Shown piece after piece: positions 1-8,276 of a stretch of DNA of 64,000 nt (the stretch's first letter is position 1; the number at the start of each line of letters is the position of its first letter). Below the pieces are notes generated by a model, which worked only from the letters and a program-made list of their open reading frames with translations, ran no database searches and had not been told where the DNA came from. Source of the stretch: Microbispora sp. ZYX-F-249 (GTDB taxonomy: Bacteria > Actinomycetota > Actinomycetes > Streptosporangiales > Streptosporangiaceae); NCBI RefSeq assembly GCF_039649665.1, contig NZ_JBDJAW010000006.1, positions 62,001 to 126,000 of the forward strand. Reading direction: 5' to 3'. The translations under genes were made by a program, and so were the position numbers.

Positions 1-1
1 C

Positions 2-619
2 TGGCAGAACCCCGCCTCGCTCGGCGACCTCGGCACGGGCTCCGGCCCGGACGGCCTCGGCGACGGCGGCTTCCCCGGCTGGAACGGCACGGGCGACCCG
101 TACGGACCGGGCGGCCCGGGCGGCGGGATCGGCACGGGACCGGACGGCACAGGACTGGACGGCACTGGATTGGACGGCACTGGGCCGGGCGGCGGGCTGA
201 ACGGCGGCGTCGGCGCCCCCGGACTGAACGGCTCAGGATCGAACGGCGCGGGCGCGAACGGCACGCGGCTGGACGACGCCGGCCTCGGCGGCACCAGCCT
301 CTCCGGCCACACCCCGCAGACCGGCGTCCCCAACGGCCTGACCGGCGCCGCCGGCTCGGGCCCCGGCACCGGGTACGGCGGTGGCGGGTACGGCGCGGGC
401 GGCGGTTCCGGCGCGGGCCCGGGGATCGGCGCCGGGGGCGTGGGCGGGGGCGGAGCGGCGTCACGCGCCGCGGGCAGCGGCATGGTCCCGATGGCCCCGC
501 ACGGCGCGGGCGGGGGCGGCGAGCGCCAGGAGCGCGAGCGCACCACCTGGCTGCTCGAAGACGAGGACTTCTTCGTCAGCGACCAGCCGACCACGTCCGC
601 GCGCATCGACAAGGCATAA
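2..619 (+). CDS. Glycine-rich ESX-associated protein, C-terminal part (5' truncated)
   Basis: The reading frame is open from the left edge of the window to a TAA at 617-619, so the true start lies upstream. About 205 residues are visible. They are almost wholly Gly/Asn/Thr/Pro low complexity, with short GTGLD and NG-type repeats near the start, and end in an acidic aromatic tail (TTWLLEDEDFF). A similar acidic, Trp-containing tail ends the glycine-rich WXG protein at 1077-2519. It is followed after 15 bp by another WXG-like gene, so it is probably the first visible gene of an ESX substrate operon. Such proteins usually carry an N-terminal helical WXG/PPE-like domain, which is outside the window. 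The function is unknown; a secreted or cell-surface role is inferred from context. Confidence 0.75.
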   Translation, partial: WQNPASLGDLGTGSGPDGLGDGGFPGWNGTGDPYGPGGPGGGIGTGPDGTGLDGTGLDGTGPGGGLNGGVGAPGLNGSGSNGAGANGTRLDDAGLGGTSLSGHTPQTGVPNGLTGAAGSGPGTGYGGGGYGAGGGSGAGPGIGAGGVGGGGAASRAAGSGMVPMAPHGAGGGGERQERERTTWLLEDEDFFVSDQPTTSARIDKA

Positions 620-634
620 GTCGAGGGAGGCGAA

Positions 635-1048
635 GTGAGCTACGCGCCCGACGGTGGATCCCCGCCGCCGAAGCTGAGGATGCCGGAGAGCTGGCCGGGT
701 CTCGACGGCGGTCCGGCCGACGTGTACATCGACCACACGCGGGTCCGCCAGATCCTCAAGGGGCTGCGGGACGAGCTCGGCACGCTGCGCGGACGCGCGC
801 CCGCCAGCATGAGCGCCACCTGGAGCGGCCCGGGAACCGCGGGCGAGGTCCAGGGACTGACCAACGTCGGCCCCGCGGAGACCGGCCCGTGGGAGGCGGC
901 GAAGTATTTCGGGCTGAACGCCGAGCAGGCCCACGAGGTGCTCAGCGGCAAGTATCAGCTGCTCATCGACCGCATCGAGGCGATGGTGAGCGCGGTGGAG
1001 CAAGCTGTCGTGAACTACGAGAAGGGCCACACGAGCAGCAGCGCGTGA
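635..1048 (+). CDS. WXG100-like helical protein (putative ESX substrate or partner)
   Basis: A 137-residue protein with a GTG start preceded by GAGGGAGG. After a Pro-rich N-terminus it has a helical hairpin with W63-S-G65 at the turn (ATWSGPGTAG), the hallmark of WXG100 proteins. The second helix runs to a short polar tail. The length is a little above the usual 95-105 residues. It sits 15 bp after one glycine-rich gene and 28 bp before another, so it is probably co-transcribed and may pair with the longer protein at 1077-2519, as WXG/PPE partners do. No clear YxxxD/E export motif is seen at the end. WXG-type assignment is good; secretion itself is inferred. Confidence 0.8.
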   Translation: MSYAPDGGSPPPKLRMPESWPGLDGGPADVYIDHTRVRQILKGLRDELGTLRGRAPASMSATWSGPGTAGEVQGLTNVGPAETGPWEAAKYFGLNAEQAHEVLSGKYQLLIDRIEAMVSAVEQAVVNYEKGHTSSSA

Positions 1049-1076
1049 GCCGCCGAGGGCAAGGGGAAAGATCGCG

Positions 1077-2519
1077 ATGGGGGCCGAAGCCGGCTGGGAG
1101 CCGATCAAGGTGTACGCGAGCCTCGACGGGCTCGACCCGGAGAACCTCTCCCGGGAGCAGATCAAGCAGAAGCTGGACGCCGCCAGTCCCGACGCGGTCC
1201 GCCGGGCCGGTCGGGCGTTCATCGACGCCGCCGACCTGGTGGGCGGGAAGGTCGGCGGCAACGGGCCGTCCGAGACGGGCATCCAGGCGGCCCTGAGCAG
1301 GACCGCCAAGGAACTGGCCTCCGTCTGGCGCGGTCCCGCCGCCGAGCAGGTGCAGTCCGCCCTCCGCGCGCTCTACGCCACGGCGGGCGCGCTCGGCGAC
1401 GCCATGACCGCGAGCGGAGCGGCGATGTCCTGGTACGCGGACGTGGTCAGCGACGCGAAGACGAACTTCCCGGCCGCCCCGGGCGGTTCGGACCAGGGCG
1501 CGGGCGGCGGCACGGGCGGGACCCCCTCGCCCACCCCTTCCCCCTCGGCTTCCCCCTCCGCCTCGCCCCGGAGCTTCCCCACGCCCTCCCCCTCTCCCGG
1601 CCCCTCGCCCTACCTCACCGGGGACGAGGCGGCGAGGGCCCACTTCCGCAAGCTCAACCAGCAGATCCAGGAGGCGAACAACGCCTTCGCCGAGGGGCTG
1701 GCCTTCGAGCTGCCCGCCGTCGAGCCGCTGCACATCGACCTCACGGATTCCCCGCGCATCCGCGTGGGCGGGACGGGTGCGCCCACCACGACCTCCGACG
1801 GCGTGTGGCACGGCGGCTCGCACGGTGACGGCACAACCGGCTCGGGCTCCACGGGGTCCGGGTCCGGCGGCTCGGGATCCGGCGCGGGATCCGGCGGGGG
1901 CGGCCACTCGGGCGGCGGTTCCGGGGGCACGGACGGTTCGGGCTCCGGCGGCACCGGCAGCGGCGGCACCGGCTCCGGGGGCGGCGGCGCGGACGGGTCC
2001 GGCGGCACGGGCGACCCCGGCACGGGCGGCCTCCCCGGCGCCGGCGGCGCACCGGGTGCGGGACAGCCCGGCACGGGACAGCCGGGCGGTTCCGGTGACG
2101 GCTCGGGCACGGCTCCGGCCGTGATCGGCGGCGGCTCGACGGACCTGGCGACCACCCATCCCCTGCCCGGCGCCACGGCCCCCGCGGGCACCACGCCCAA
2201 CGGGCTCACCGGCTACCCGGACCCGCGGATCCCCGTTCCGACGGCCGGACCGACCGGCACGCTGCCGCCCGGCGGCGTGATCGGCGTGTACGGCGGGGCG
2301 CGCACCGGCTACGGCGCGGGAGTCGCCGGAGAGGCCGGCGGCCTCCTGGGCGGCTACCGGACCGGCCAGGGCGGCCCGGGCTCGTCCTTCCTCCCCTACG
2401 CGCCCGCGGCGGGCGGCGCCGGGACGGGCAACCAGGACGAGCGCGAGCGGGAGATCTACGACCCCGAGCCGGACGTCTGGCGGGTGACGAGCACGACCAG
2501 CCCCGACCGCATCGGCTAG
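1077..2519 (+). CDS. WXG-domain protein with long glycine-rich tail (putative ESX substrate)
   Basis: A 480-residue protein; the ATG is preceded by AAGGGGAAAG. Residues 1-140 form a helical domain with W84-R-G86 at its turn, followed by a Pro/Ser-rich linker (about 140-185), a short helical stretch, and then about 250 residues of Gly/Ser/Thr low complexity. The tail ends in a charged, aromatic segment (YDPEPDVWRVT). The layout resembles actinobacterial PPE/WXG proteins with extended disordered C-termini. The gene follows a WXG100-like gene, and the tail resembles that of the truncated gene at the window's left end. The low-complexity DNA is open in several frames on both strands; codon position and the RBS favour this frame. 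Confidence 0.8.
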   Translation: MGAEAGWEPIKVYASLDGLDPENLSREQIKQKLDAASPDAVRRAGRAFIDAADLVGGKVGGNGPSETGIQAALSRTAKELASVWRGPAAEQVQSALRALYATAGALGDAMTASGAAMSWYADVVSDAKTNFPAAPGGSDQGAGGGTGGTPSPTPSPSASPSASPRSFPTPSPSPGPSPYLTGDEAARAHFRKLNQQIQEANNAFAEGLAFELPAVEPLHIDLTDSPRIRVGGTGAPTTTSDGVWHGGSHGDGTTGSGSTGSGSGGSGSGAGSGGGGHSGGGSGGTDGSGSGGTGSGGTGSGGGGADGSGGTGDPGTGGLPGAGGAPGAGQPGTGQPGGSGDGSGTAPAVIGGGSTDLATTHPLPGATAPAGTTPNGLTGYPDPRIPVPTAGPTGTLPPGGVIGVYGGARTGYGAGVAGEAGGLLGGYRTGQGGPGSSFLPYAPAAGGAGTGNQDEREREIYDPEPDVWRVTSTTSPDRIG

Positions 2520-2753
2520 CCGTCGTACCGAGCGACTTCTCTCCGCGCTATTCGGCTCGGGTCAGGCGCCCGCCGACAAGCAGTAGGTCCCGGTACGGCT
2601 CGCGTTCTGCTGGCCCACCAGTGGGGTGGACCGCACGGCGCCGCTCCCGGTGTGCCCACTGCCTGCCCCACGAAATCACCGACGGTGCTTCAACTGCCCA
2701 TCGCGGCACTGTTCCTCGTCCGTCTACTGGCTCCCGCTCGGCGCAGCGAGCGC

Positions 2754-3098
2754 ATGCGCCTGCGGGACGGGGACAAGCGGCCCGGCCCGCTGTCCGCGGC
2801 GGCTCGTCTATCGGGCCGGATCGCCGTCGCGGCCACCATCGTCGTCCTGCTCGCGGTCACGGTCACCGGCCGGGACGGAGGCCGCACCCCCGGCGTCAAG
2901 GGCGCCCCGCTGAACGTCACCCAGGTACAGGTATGGGTGGGGCTCGCCCTGCTGGTCGTCGTCATCGCCGCCGTCGCGTACCGGCTGCGCCCGGTACGGC
3001 AGGCTCCGTCGTCCGTCACCGGCGACGGCGCGGGCGCTACGACCCCCCTATCCCACCAAGGCCGCGCCGCCGCCCACGTGGACCACGCTGACAGGTGA
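2754..3098 (+). CDS. Small two-helix membrane protein
   Basis: About 114 residues from the ATG at 2754. The frame extends upstream to 2652, but that extension reads like non-coding sequence, so the start is uncertain. Two hydrophobic segments are clear (IAVAATIVVLLAVTV and WVGLALLVVVIAAVAY), separated by a short polar loop, with basic ends and a polar C-terminal tail. No recognised domain. It stands alone between the WXG operon and the PepSY region, with 234 bp of apparently empty sequence before it (2520-2753) and no strong RBS. It may be a true small membrane protein or a chance frame. Confidence 0.45.
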   Translation: MRLRDGDKRPGPLSAAARLSGRIAVAATIVVLLAVTVTGRDGGRTPGVKGAPLNVTQVQVWVGLALLVVVIAAVAYRLRPVRQAPSSVTGDGAGATTPLSHQGRAAAHVDHADR

Positions 3099-3215
3099 TG
3101 GACATGACGGGGTGTGAACCCTGTTGGCCCATCCGGGCACCTGGGTGCACATAGCCGATACGAATCGCGCAAGTCAAGAATGGCAGGCGCATGGGCGCTC
3201 TGCGACGATTGCGCT

Positions 3216-3785
3216 GTGCATGTCGGCGGATCGTCCCTGCGTGCGTTACGTGCCGCGGTGTTCGCGGCAGCATGCGTGCTGGTCTCGGCCGCTCTGCACG
3301 TGCTGGCCGGAGGGGCTCCCGTACGCGGGGAAACCCTGGTCGCCGCGATGGTGCTGACCTGGCTGGGCGCGTTCCTGCTCGCAGGCCGTCAGCGGGGCAT
3401 GGAAGTCCTGCTGAGCGCCTCCTTCGGCGCGCAGTACGGGATGCACCACCTGTTCACCGTCGGCGCCGCGCACGCGTCGCCGTCGCCGTGGACGGGTGAG
3501 CACGGCACCGGTCTGGGCATGGTGCTGATCCACGCCGCGATAGCGGTCCTGTCCGCCTGGGTGCTGGAACACGGTGAGTCGGCCCTGGCGATGATCGTGC
3601 ATCTGGCCGTCACGCCCGTGCGCGGGCTGCGGGCCGTGTTGCGCGTCCTCGCGGGTGCGCTGGCCGACATCGCCCCCCTGTCTCCCGGTCCGGTGGGGGA
3701 ACCTCCCTTCCCGGTCCCTCGTCGCTCCGACTTCGTCGTGGTGGTCGCCCGGCGCGGTCCGCCTCTGGCCGTCTCCGTTCTCTGA
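3216..3785 (+). CDS. Multi-pass membrane protein next to the PepSY gene
   Basis: About 189 residues from the GTG at 3216; upstream in-frame starts at 3114 and 3180 exist, but that stretch is not protein-like. Four hydrophobic segments are seen: residues about 6-28, 35-52, 60-78 and 92-110. A conserved-looking YGMHHLF lies in the third. The C-terminus is Pro/Arg-rich. Proteins of this kind are common in Streptomyces and relatives beside copper- or PepSY-linked genes, but I cannot name the family with confidence. The PepSY-domain gene follows on the same strand after 154 bp, so the two may act together in metal handling or redox at the membrane; that is inference from neighbourhood. Confidence 0.6.
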   Translation: MHVGGSSLRALRAAVFAAACVLVSAALHVLAGGAPVRGETLVAAMVLTWLGAFLLAGRQRGMEVLLSASFGAQYGMHHLFTVGAAHASPSPWTGEHGTGLGMVLIHAAIAVLSAWVLEHGESALAMIVHLAVTPVRGLRAVLRVLAGALADIAPLSPGPVGEPPFPVPRRSDFVVVVARRGPPLAVSVL

Positions 3786-3939
3786 TACGGGCTGCCGCCT
3801 GCCGTCGGCGGCATCGGCTCGCCATGCCGTACGCCCGTTTCGCCGTGCTGAACCGCGCTGAACGCGGTCCGCGGCTCGACCCCCCCTACTCAGGTGACGC
3901 GTACCTGTCGGTGGCGCTCGCCATGAACGGAGAACCCCC

Positions 3940-5349
3940 ATGACTTCTACCGACGCCGGCGTTCAGCGTGCCGTCGATCCGGCCCGGCCTCCCCGTCCCA
4001 GGCGTGCGACCTGGACGGCGCTGCGCCCGCTGGTGCTGCGCCTGCACTTCTACGCCGGAATCCTCATCGCCCCCTTCCTGCTCGTCGCCGCGGCCACGGG
4101 CCTGCTGTACGCCGCCTCTTTCCAGATCGAGAACGTCGTCTACCGGCACGAGCTGACCGCACCGGTGAGCCGGACCAGCGTTCCTCTGAGCGAGCAGGTC
4201 ACCGCGGCTCGCCAGGCGCTCCCCGAAGGGAAGGTCACCGCGGTACGACCCGCGGCCGAGCCCGGCCTGACCACCCGGGTACTGATGGATGTGCCGAACC
4301 TGCCAGAAAGCACTCAGATGGCGGTCTTCGTCGACCCCGGGACCGGTCAGGTGCGCGGCACGCTGGAAAGCTACGGCGGCTCCGGCGCGCTGCCCGTACG
4401 CGCCTGGATCTCCGACCTGCACCGTCACCTCCACCTGGGAGAGCCCGGCCGGATCTACAGCGAGCTGGCCGCCAGCTGGCTGTGGGTCGTCGCCCTCGGC
4501 GGGCTGGCGCTGTGGCTGAGCAGGCGGCGCCGCGACGGCCGCCGTCTGCGCGGCCTGTTCGCTCCCGACCGCGCCGCCACCGGACTGCGCCGCACACTGT
4601 CCTGGCACGGCTCGGTGGGCCTGTGGGCCGCGCTGGGCGTGCTGTTCCTGTCCGCCACCGGCCTGACCTGGTCGAAGTACGCCGGAGAGAACATCGGCGA
4701 GCTGCGCACGAGGTTCGGCTGGGCGACTCCGTCGATCAGCACCGACCTCGGTGAGCACGCCGGGCACACGGGGCACGCCGGGCACGTCGCGGGCGGCGGC
4801 CGGGCCGGCGCGACCACGGACGTGGGAATCGACAAAATCACGCAGGCGGCGGCCAGCTGGCGGCTGTCCGGCCCGCTGGAGATCGTCCCGCCGGCCGAGC
4901 CCGGGGCCGCCTACGTGGTCAAGGAGATCCGCAAGACCGCTCCCACACGACTGGACCAGCTGGCGTTCGACCCGGCGAGCGGGCAGATCGTGGGCGAGTT
5001 GCGGTTCGCCGACTACCCGCTGGCCGCCAAGCTCACCGAGTGGGGCATCGACGCGCACATGGGGCTGCTGTTCGGCCCGGCCAACCAGATCGTCCTGGCC
5101 GCCATCGCGGCCGGGCTCATCACGCTGATCGTGCTGGGCTACCGGATGTGGTGGCGGCGCCGTCCGACCCGCGGGTTCGGCAGGCCCTACCCGCGAGGTG
5201 GTTGGCGGGATGCGCACTGGGGAGTCCTGGCACCGTTGGCCCTGTTCGCCCTCGTCGTGGGGTACTTCCTGCCCCTGATGGGCATCTCTTTGGCCGCGTT
5301 CCTGGTGATCGACATCCTGCTCGGGCTCCGATCCAGGGTCGCCGGCTAG
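3940..5349 (+). CDS. PepSY-associated transmembrane protein, histidine-rich
   Basis: A 469-residue membrane protein of the PepSY_TM family (iron-regulated membrane protein type). A first helix at about 32-58 (FYAGILIAPFLLVAAATGLLY) is followed by an extracytoplasmic PepSY-like region, two central helices (WLWVVALGGLALWL; GLWAALGVLFLSATGL), a second outside region and two to three C-terminal helices. Between residues about 270 and 285 there is a His-rich run (GEHAGHTGHAGH) that could bind a metal such as copper or iron. The family is linked to siderophore reduction and metal uptake, but a specific substrate cannot be read from the sequence. It follows a small membrane protein and is convergent with a YbaB-like gene. 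Confidence 0.85.
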   Translation: MTSTDAGVQRAVDPARPPRPRRATWTALRPLVLRLHFYAGILIAPFLLVAAATGLLYAASFQIENVVYRHELTAPVSRTSVPLSEQVTAARQALPEGKVTAVRPAAEPGLTTRVLMDVPNLPESTQMAVFVDPGTGQVRGTLESYGGSGALPVRAWISDLHRHLHLGEPGRIYSELAASWLWVVALGGLALWLSRRRRDGRRLRGLFAPDRAATGLRRTLSWHGSVGLWAALGVLFLSATGLTWSKYAGENIGELRTRFGWATPSISTDLGEHAGHTGHAGHVAGGGRAGATTDVGIDKITQAAASWRLSGPLEIVPPAEPGAAYVVKEIRKTAPTRLDQLAFDPASGQIVGELRFADYPLAAKLTEWGIDAHMGLLFGPANQIVLAAIAAGLITLIVLGYRMWWRRRPTRGFGRPYPRGGWRDAHWGVLAPLALFALVVGYFLPLMGISLAAFLVIDILLGLRSRVAG

Positions 5350-5366
5350 CACCGGGCCGGGCCGCC

Positions 5367-5807
5367 TCAGAGGTTCAGCCTGCGGCTGATCCGGTCGAGC
5401 TCGCCCAGCACGTCCTCCGCGGTGCGGTCGAAGGCGGACTCCGCCTCTCTGACCTGGCTGAGCACGGCCTCGGGGTCGTTCAGGAACCTCGTCTGGTCTC
5501 CTTCCTCCCCGAGGACCTCGGCCATGGCCCGGTTCATCTGCCGGTACAGGTCGTCGGACGCGGCGCGCACGGTCTCCTTGATCCGCTCGGCCAGTTCGCC
5601 GGAGCTCAGCCGCATCGCCTTGGGGTGAAGCTCCAGCTCGCTCAGCCCCCGGCCGGTGAACTCCACCTCGACCAGGCCGTCCTCGTCCCGGGCCCGGCCG
5701 ACGAGTGAGGAAAGGGTGTCCTGAAGCCGTTCGACGGCCGCGATCCTGGCGTCGGCGCGCTGGCCGAACCGCTCCACGTCGAAGTCGTCGAATGCGCTGC
5801 CGGCCAT
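5367..5807 (-). CDS. YbaB/EbfC-like protein 1
   Basis: A 146-residue protein. Its core (residues about 25-95) matches the YbaB/EbfC fold: an N-terminal helix, a beta-meander (LVEVEFTGRGLSELELHPKA), then SSGELAERIKETVRAASDDL helices. Classical YbaB is a 100-110 residue dimeric nucleoid-associated DNA-binding protein. Here there is an added acidic C-terminal helix of about 45 residues, as in YbaB-like proteins found beside actinobacterial ESX genes. It is divergent from the operon at 5993-8199, which holds two more YbaB-like genes. DNA binding is not proven for this subgroup; a chaperone- or adaptor-like role for WXG proteins is equally possible. Confidence 0.75.
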   Translation of the reverse strand: MAGSAFDDFDVERFGQRADARIAAVERLQDTLSSLVGRARDEDGLVEVEFTGRGLSELELHPKAMRLSSGELAERIKETVRAASDDLYRQMNRAMAEVLGEEGDQTRFLNDPEAVLSQVREAESAFDRTAEDVLGELDRISRRLNL

Positions 5808-5992
5808 ACGAGCCCCCTTTTTGCCGCGATTTCCGGAACACCGGCACGCTAACGCATCAAAGGCGGGCGTACGGGGTTTGCGGGCCCGCCGTTACACGCC
5901 AGTGAACAAGCCCCGAATTTCCGCTTTCCACCTGCGGAAACGTCACTCCCGCACATGGCGGGGGCCCGGAGCCCGGTGATAGGGAAGATCAC

Positions 5993-6529
5993 GTGTCGTA
6001 CGGCGCATCCTCCTCCAACGGGCCATCCGGGACGTCCGCCCTCCCGGCCTCCTCCGTCTCCGCGATGGTGAGCCCCTGCCCGCACACGCCTGCGTGCCCG
6101 GCCGGCCCGTGCCTGCCGGACTCGATCCGCGGGCAGTTGCCGGGAGGGGCTTCCGTGGTCCCGGTGCGGGCGCCGGCGCCGGACGGCGGCTCGTCCGGCG
6201 GCTCGTCCGGCCTGCCCGGCTACGAGGTGGCCGCGGGCTTCATCAGGAAGTTCGCCGGCACGGTGAGCGGCTCCGCGGAGGGCGTCCGGCGGATGCAGGA
6301 CGCCACGCCCCGTTTCGAGGGCTGGAACCTCGCTCCGCTCGCCGGGGTCCCCATCGTCGGGCTGGCCTTCGTCCACCGGTTCAACACCGTCTCCGACACC
6401 TGGTCGGGCGCGGCCGGCATCCTCGGCGACGCCCTGCGCAGGGACGGCGAGACGTTGGTCAGGGCCGCCGACAACTACGTGGCCGCGGAGAAGGCCGGCG
6501 CGGCGGCCGCCCGGAACACGCGTCCCTGA
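5993..6529 (+). CDS. WXG-like protein with Ser/Pro/Cys-rich head (putative ESX substrate)
   Basis: A 178-residue protein with GTG start and an AGGGAAG RBS. Residues 1-75 are low complexity (Ser, Gly, Pro) with four Cys in a short stretch (SPCPHTPACPAGPC). Residues about 78-170 form helices; TWSGAAGILGDAL near residue 140 carries W-S-G at a likely turn, in the manner of WXG100 proteins. It is the first gene of a tightly packed set (next start 10 bp later), divergent from a YbaB-like gene 185 bp away. No enzyme motif is seen. Assignment to the ESX context rests on the WSG turn and the neighbours. Confidence 0.65.
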   Translation: MSYGASSSNGPSGTSALPASSVSAMVSPCPHTPACPAGPCLPDSIRGQLPGGASVVPVRAPAPDGGSSGGSSGLPGYEVAAGFIRKFAGTVSGSAEGVRRMQDATPRFEGWNLAPLAGVPIVGLAFVHRFNTVSDTWSGAAGILGDALRRDGETLVRAADNYVAAEKAGAAAARNTRP

Positions 6530-6539
6530 GAGGATCCGC

Positions 6540-7412
6540 ATGCCGACCCCACCCGGCGAGCCCGGCGAGTTGTTCGTCCCGGGCCGGCCCGCCCAGGGCC
6601 CCCAGAAGCTCTACATCACGGACTCGAGCGGCAACGTCCGGCGAGCCGTACACGTGGCGCCGGCCGACGGAGCCGCGGCTTCCTCCGCCACCCGCACCGA
6701 TCCGGGTTTCTTCCGCAACCTCGTCAAAGGGCTGAACCCGCTGCGGCAGCAGACGCGTACGGCGATGGCCATGTCCGGGCTGGGCGGCGCGGCCCTCGCC
6801 CTGGACGTGGCGGCCACGCTGAACCTCGGCAATCCCTTCCTGTTCTACGACCGGCGGGAGCTGTGGAAGGAGATGGGGAGCCGGCTGGAGAGCGGCAGGT
6901 CCGACATCTGGTTCTCCTACTTCCAGGACGTCAGCCCGAACTGGAAGGGCCACGCGGCCGACTTGCTCGGGCGGCGGGTCCGCTTCAACACGACGGTCCT
7001 GTACGAGAAGCTCCACGGGGTCACCGGCGAGATGAGCGGCGCGATGCACAGCCAGTTCAAGGAGGTCCTGGAGTACGACCTGTCGGTGTTCGGCCTCTAC
7101 GCGGCCTCGGCGCCGATCCTCCGCACGCTGGCGGCGATGAGCGCGCACCCGGCCGGGCGGGTCGCGCTGATCTCGCAGGTGGGCGTCTTCGCAAGCGCGC
7201 TGGGCAACCTCGTCAAGCAGTTCGCCGACATCTACATGGCCTGCGAGGGCGACCTCAACAAGGTGGAGCAGAAGCTCAACGACGTACGGGCCGCCTTCTT
7301 CGAGGAGGGCGACCCGGCGCGGGGCCGCCGTGACCTCACGCTCACCCCCGCCGTGGCGGACCGCGCGCACATCCACGACTACTGGCAGCCCGCGAGCGAG
7401 GAGCCCCGGTGA
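6540..7412 (+). CDS. WXG-like protein with hydrophobic segments (putative ESX effector)
   Basis: A 290-residue protein. After a polar N-terminus there is a hydrophobic stretch (about 77-102), then a helix-turn-helix with W-K-G (SPNWKGHAADLL, about residue 135), and a second hydrophobic region (about 180-225). The C-terminus is charged. The WXG-type turn and amphipathic helices suggest a type VII substrate; the hydrophobic parts would also suit a membrane-active protein. It lies 10 bp after another WXG-like gene and overlaps the next YbaB-like gene by 4 bp (GTGA), so it is translationally coupled. No homologous family is recognised. Confidence 0.65.
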   Translation: MPTPPGEPGELFVPGRPAQGPQKLYITDSSGNVRRAVHVAPADGAAASSATRTDPGFFRNLVKGLNPLRQQTRTAMAMSGLGGAALALDVAATLNLGNPFLFYDRRELWKEMGSRLESGRSDIWFSYFQDVSPNWKGHAADLLGRRVRFNTTVLYEKLHGVTGEMSGAMHSQFKEVLEYDLSVFGLYAASAPILRTLAAMSAHPAGRVALISQVGVFASALGNLVKQFADIYMACEGDLNKVEQKLNDVRAAFFEEGDPARGRRDLTLTPAVADRAHIHDYWQPASEEPR

Positions 7413-7810
7413 GGAACACGGCCGCGTTCAACGAGGGCAGGGACGGCGACGTCGCCGGGCTGGTGCGGGAGGTCCAGGGCCGCGTCGGCGCGCTCGCCGA
7501 CCTGCTCCACGGGCTGAGCGACGAGGTGATCGAGGGGACCGACGCCACGGGCTCCGTGGTGGCCCGGGTCTCCGGAGCCGGCCGCCTGCTGGGGCTGACC
7601 GTCGATCCGCGCGCGATGCGCGACCTCGACCACGTCGCGATGTCCGCCGCGATCCGGGGCGCGATCGGCGCCGCGCGGAGCGAGGTGGGCGAGCGGCTGG
7701 GAAAGGCCATGGCGGACTTCACGGGGGACTTCACGGCGGGCTCCGGCGACGAGCCTCCGCGCGGCGACCCGCTCGCCCCGTACGTCCGGGCGCTGTTGCG
7801 GGAGGAGTGA
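7409..7810 (+). CDS. YbaB/EbfC-like protein 2
   Basis: A 133-residue protein starting at a GTG that overlaps the previous stop by 4 bp (GTGA). Residues about 12-105 have the YbaB pattern: N-terminal helix, strands around SVVARVSGAGRLLGLTVDPRAM, then paired helices (AIRGAIGAARSEVGERLGKAM). A short acidic/Pro-rich tail ends it. It is followed after 2 bp by a further YbaB-like gene, so the two may form a heterodimer, in contrast to the homodimer of bacterial YbaB. Its role beside WXG-like proteins is not known. Confidence 0.72.
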   Translation: MRNTAAFNEGRDGDVAGLVREVQGRVGALADLLHGLSDEVIEGTDATGSVVARVSGAGRLLGLTVDPRAMRDLDHVAMSAAIRGAIGAARSEVGERLGKAMADFTGDFTAGSGDEPPRGDPLAPYVRALLREE

Positions 7811-7812
7811 GC

Positions 7813-8199
7813 GTGGACGAGATGCGTGAGCTCCGGGCGCGCATGGAACGGCTGTCGGCGGCGGCCGCGTGGATGGACGAACTCGCGGCCGAGTGGAGCA
7901 CGCGCGAGTACGCCGGGAGCGCCGACGGGGGCCGGATCACCGCGACCGTCGACGCCGTCGGCACGCTGCGCGCCCTCGACATCCACCCGCTCAGCATGCG
8001 CGGGCTCGACAGCCGCTCGCTGGCCGAGGCCGTCCTGAAGGCCGTACGCCGGGCCGAGGCGGCCGCGGAGGCCGCGAAGGAGGAGGTGCTGCGCGGCGGG
8101 CTCGACGCCGCGGGCCTGCCCCACGTGGCCGGTCTCCTCGACGAGGCCCGCCGCGACTTCGACGAGCGGGCGTCGCCGGAAAGCGTCCATCGGCCCTGA
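7813..8199 (+). CDS. YbaB/EbfC-like protein 3
   Basis: A 128-residue protein from the GTG at 7813, two bases after the previous stop; the frame is open further upstream, but that part is a shadow of the preceding genes. The central segment RITATVDAVGTLRALDIHP and the following helices (SLAEAVLKAVRRAEAAAEAAKEEVLR) match the YbaB core. It differs from its neighbour at 7409 enough to be a separate paralogue. Last gene of the 5993-8199 module. DNA-binding or adaptor function is inferred from family only. Confidence 0.68.
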   Translation: MDEMRELRARMERLSAAAAWMDELAAEWSTREYAGSADGGRITATVDAVGTLRALDIHPLSMRGLDSRSLAEAVLKAVRRAEAAAEAAKEEVLRGGLDAAGLPHVAGLLDEARRDFDERASPESVHRP

Positions 8200-8234
8200 C
8201 CGACGACAGTCCCCCTGATGCTCACTTCCTTGAA

Positions 8235-8252
8235 TAGTCATATTGTTGACTA
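8235..8252. promoter_or_regulatory. Inverted repeat upstream of padR-type gene (candidate operator)
   Basis: TAGTCA-TATTGT-TGACTA is a perfect 6-bp inverted repeat with a 6-bp spacer, in a locally AT-rich stretch 24 bp before the start of the PadR-family gene. PadR proteins usually repress their own gene by binding such dyads, so this is a candidate autoregulatory operator. Confidence 0.6.
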
Positions 8253-8276
8253 CGGAGAAGCGAAGGGAGCGGATCG

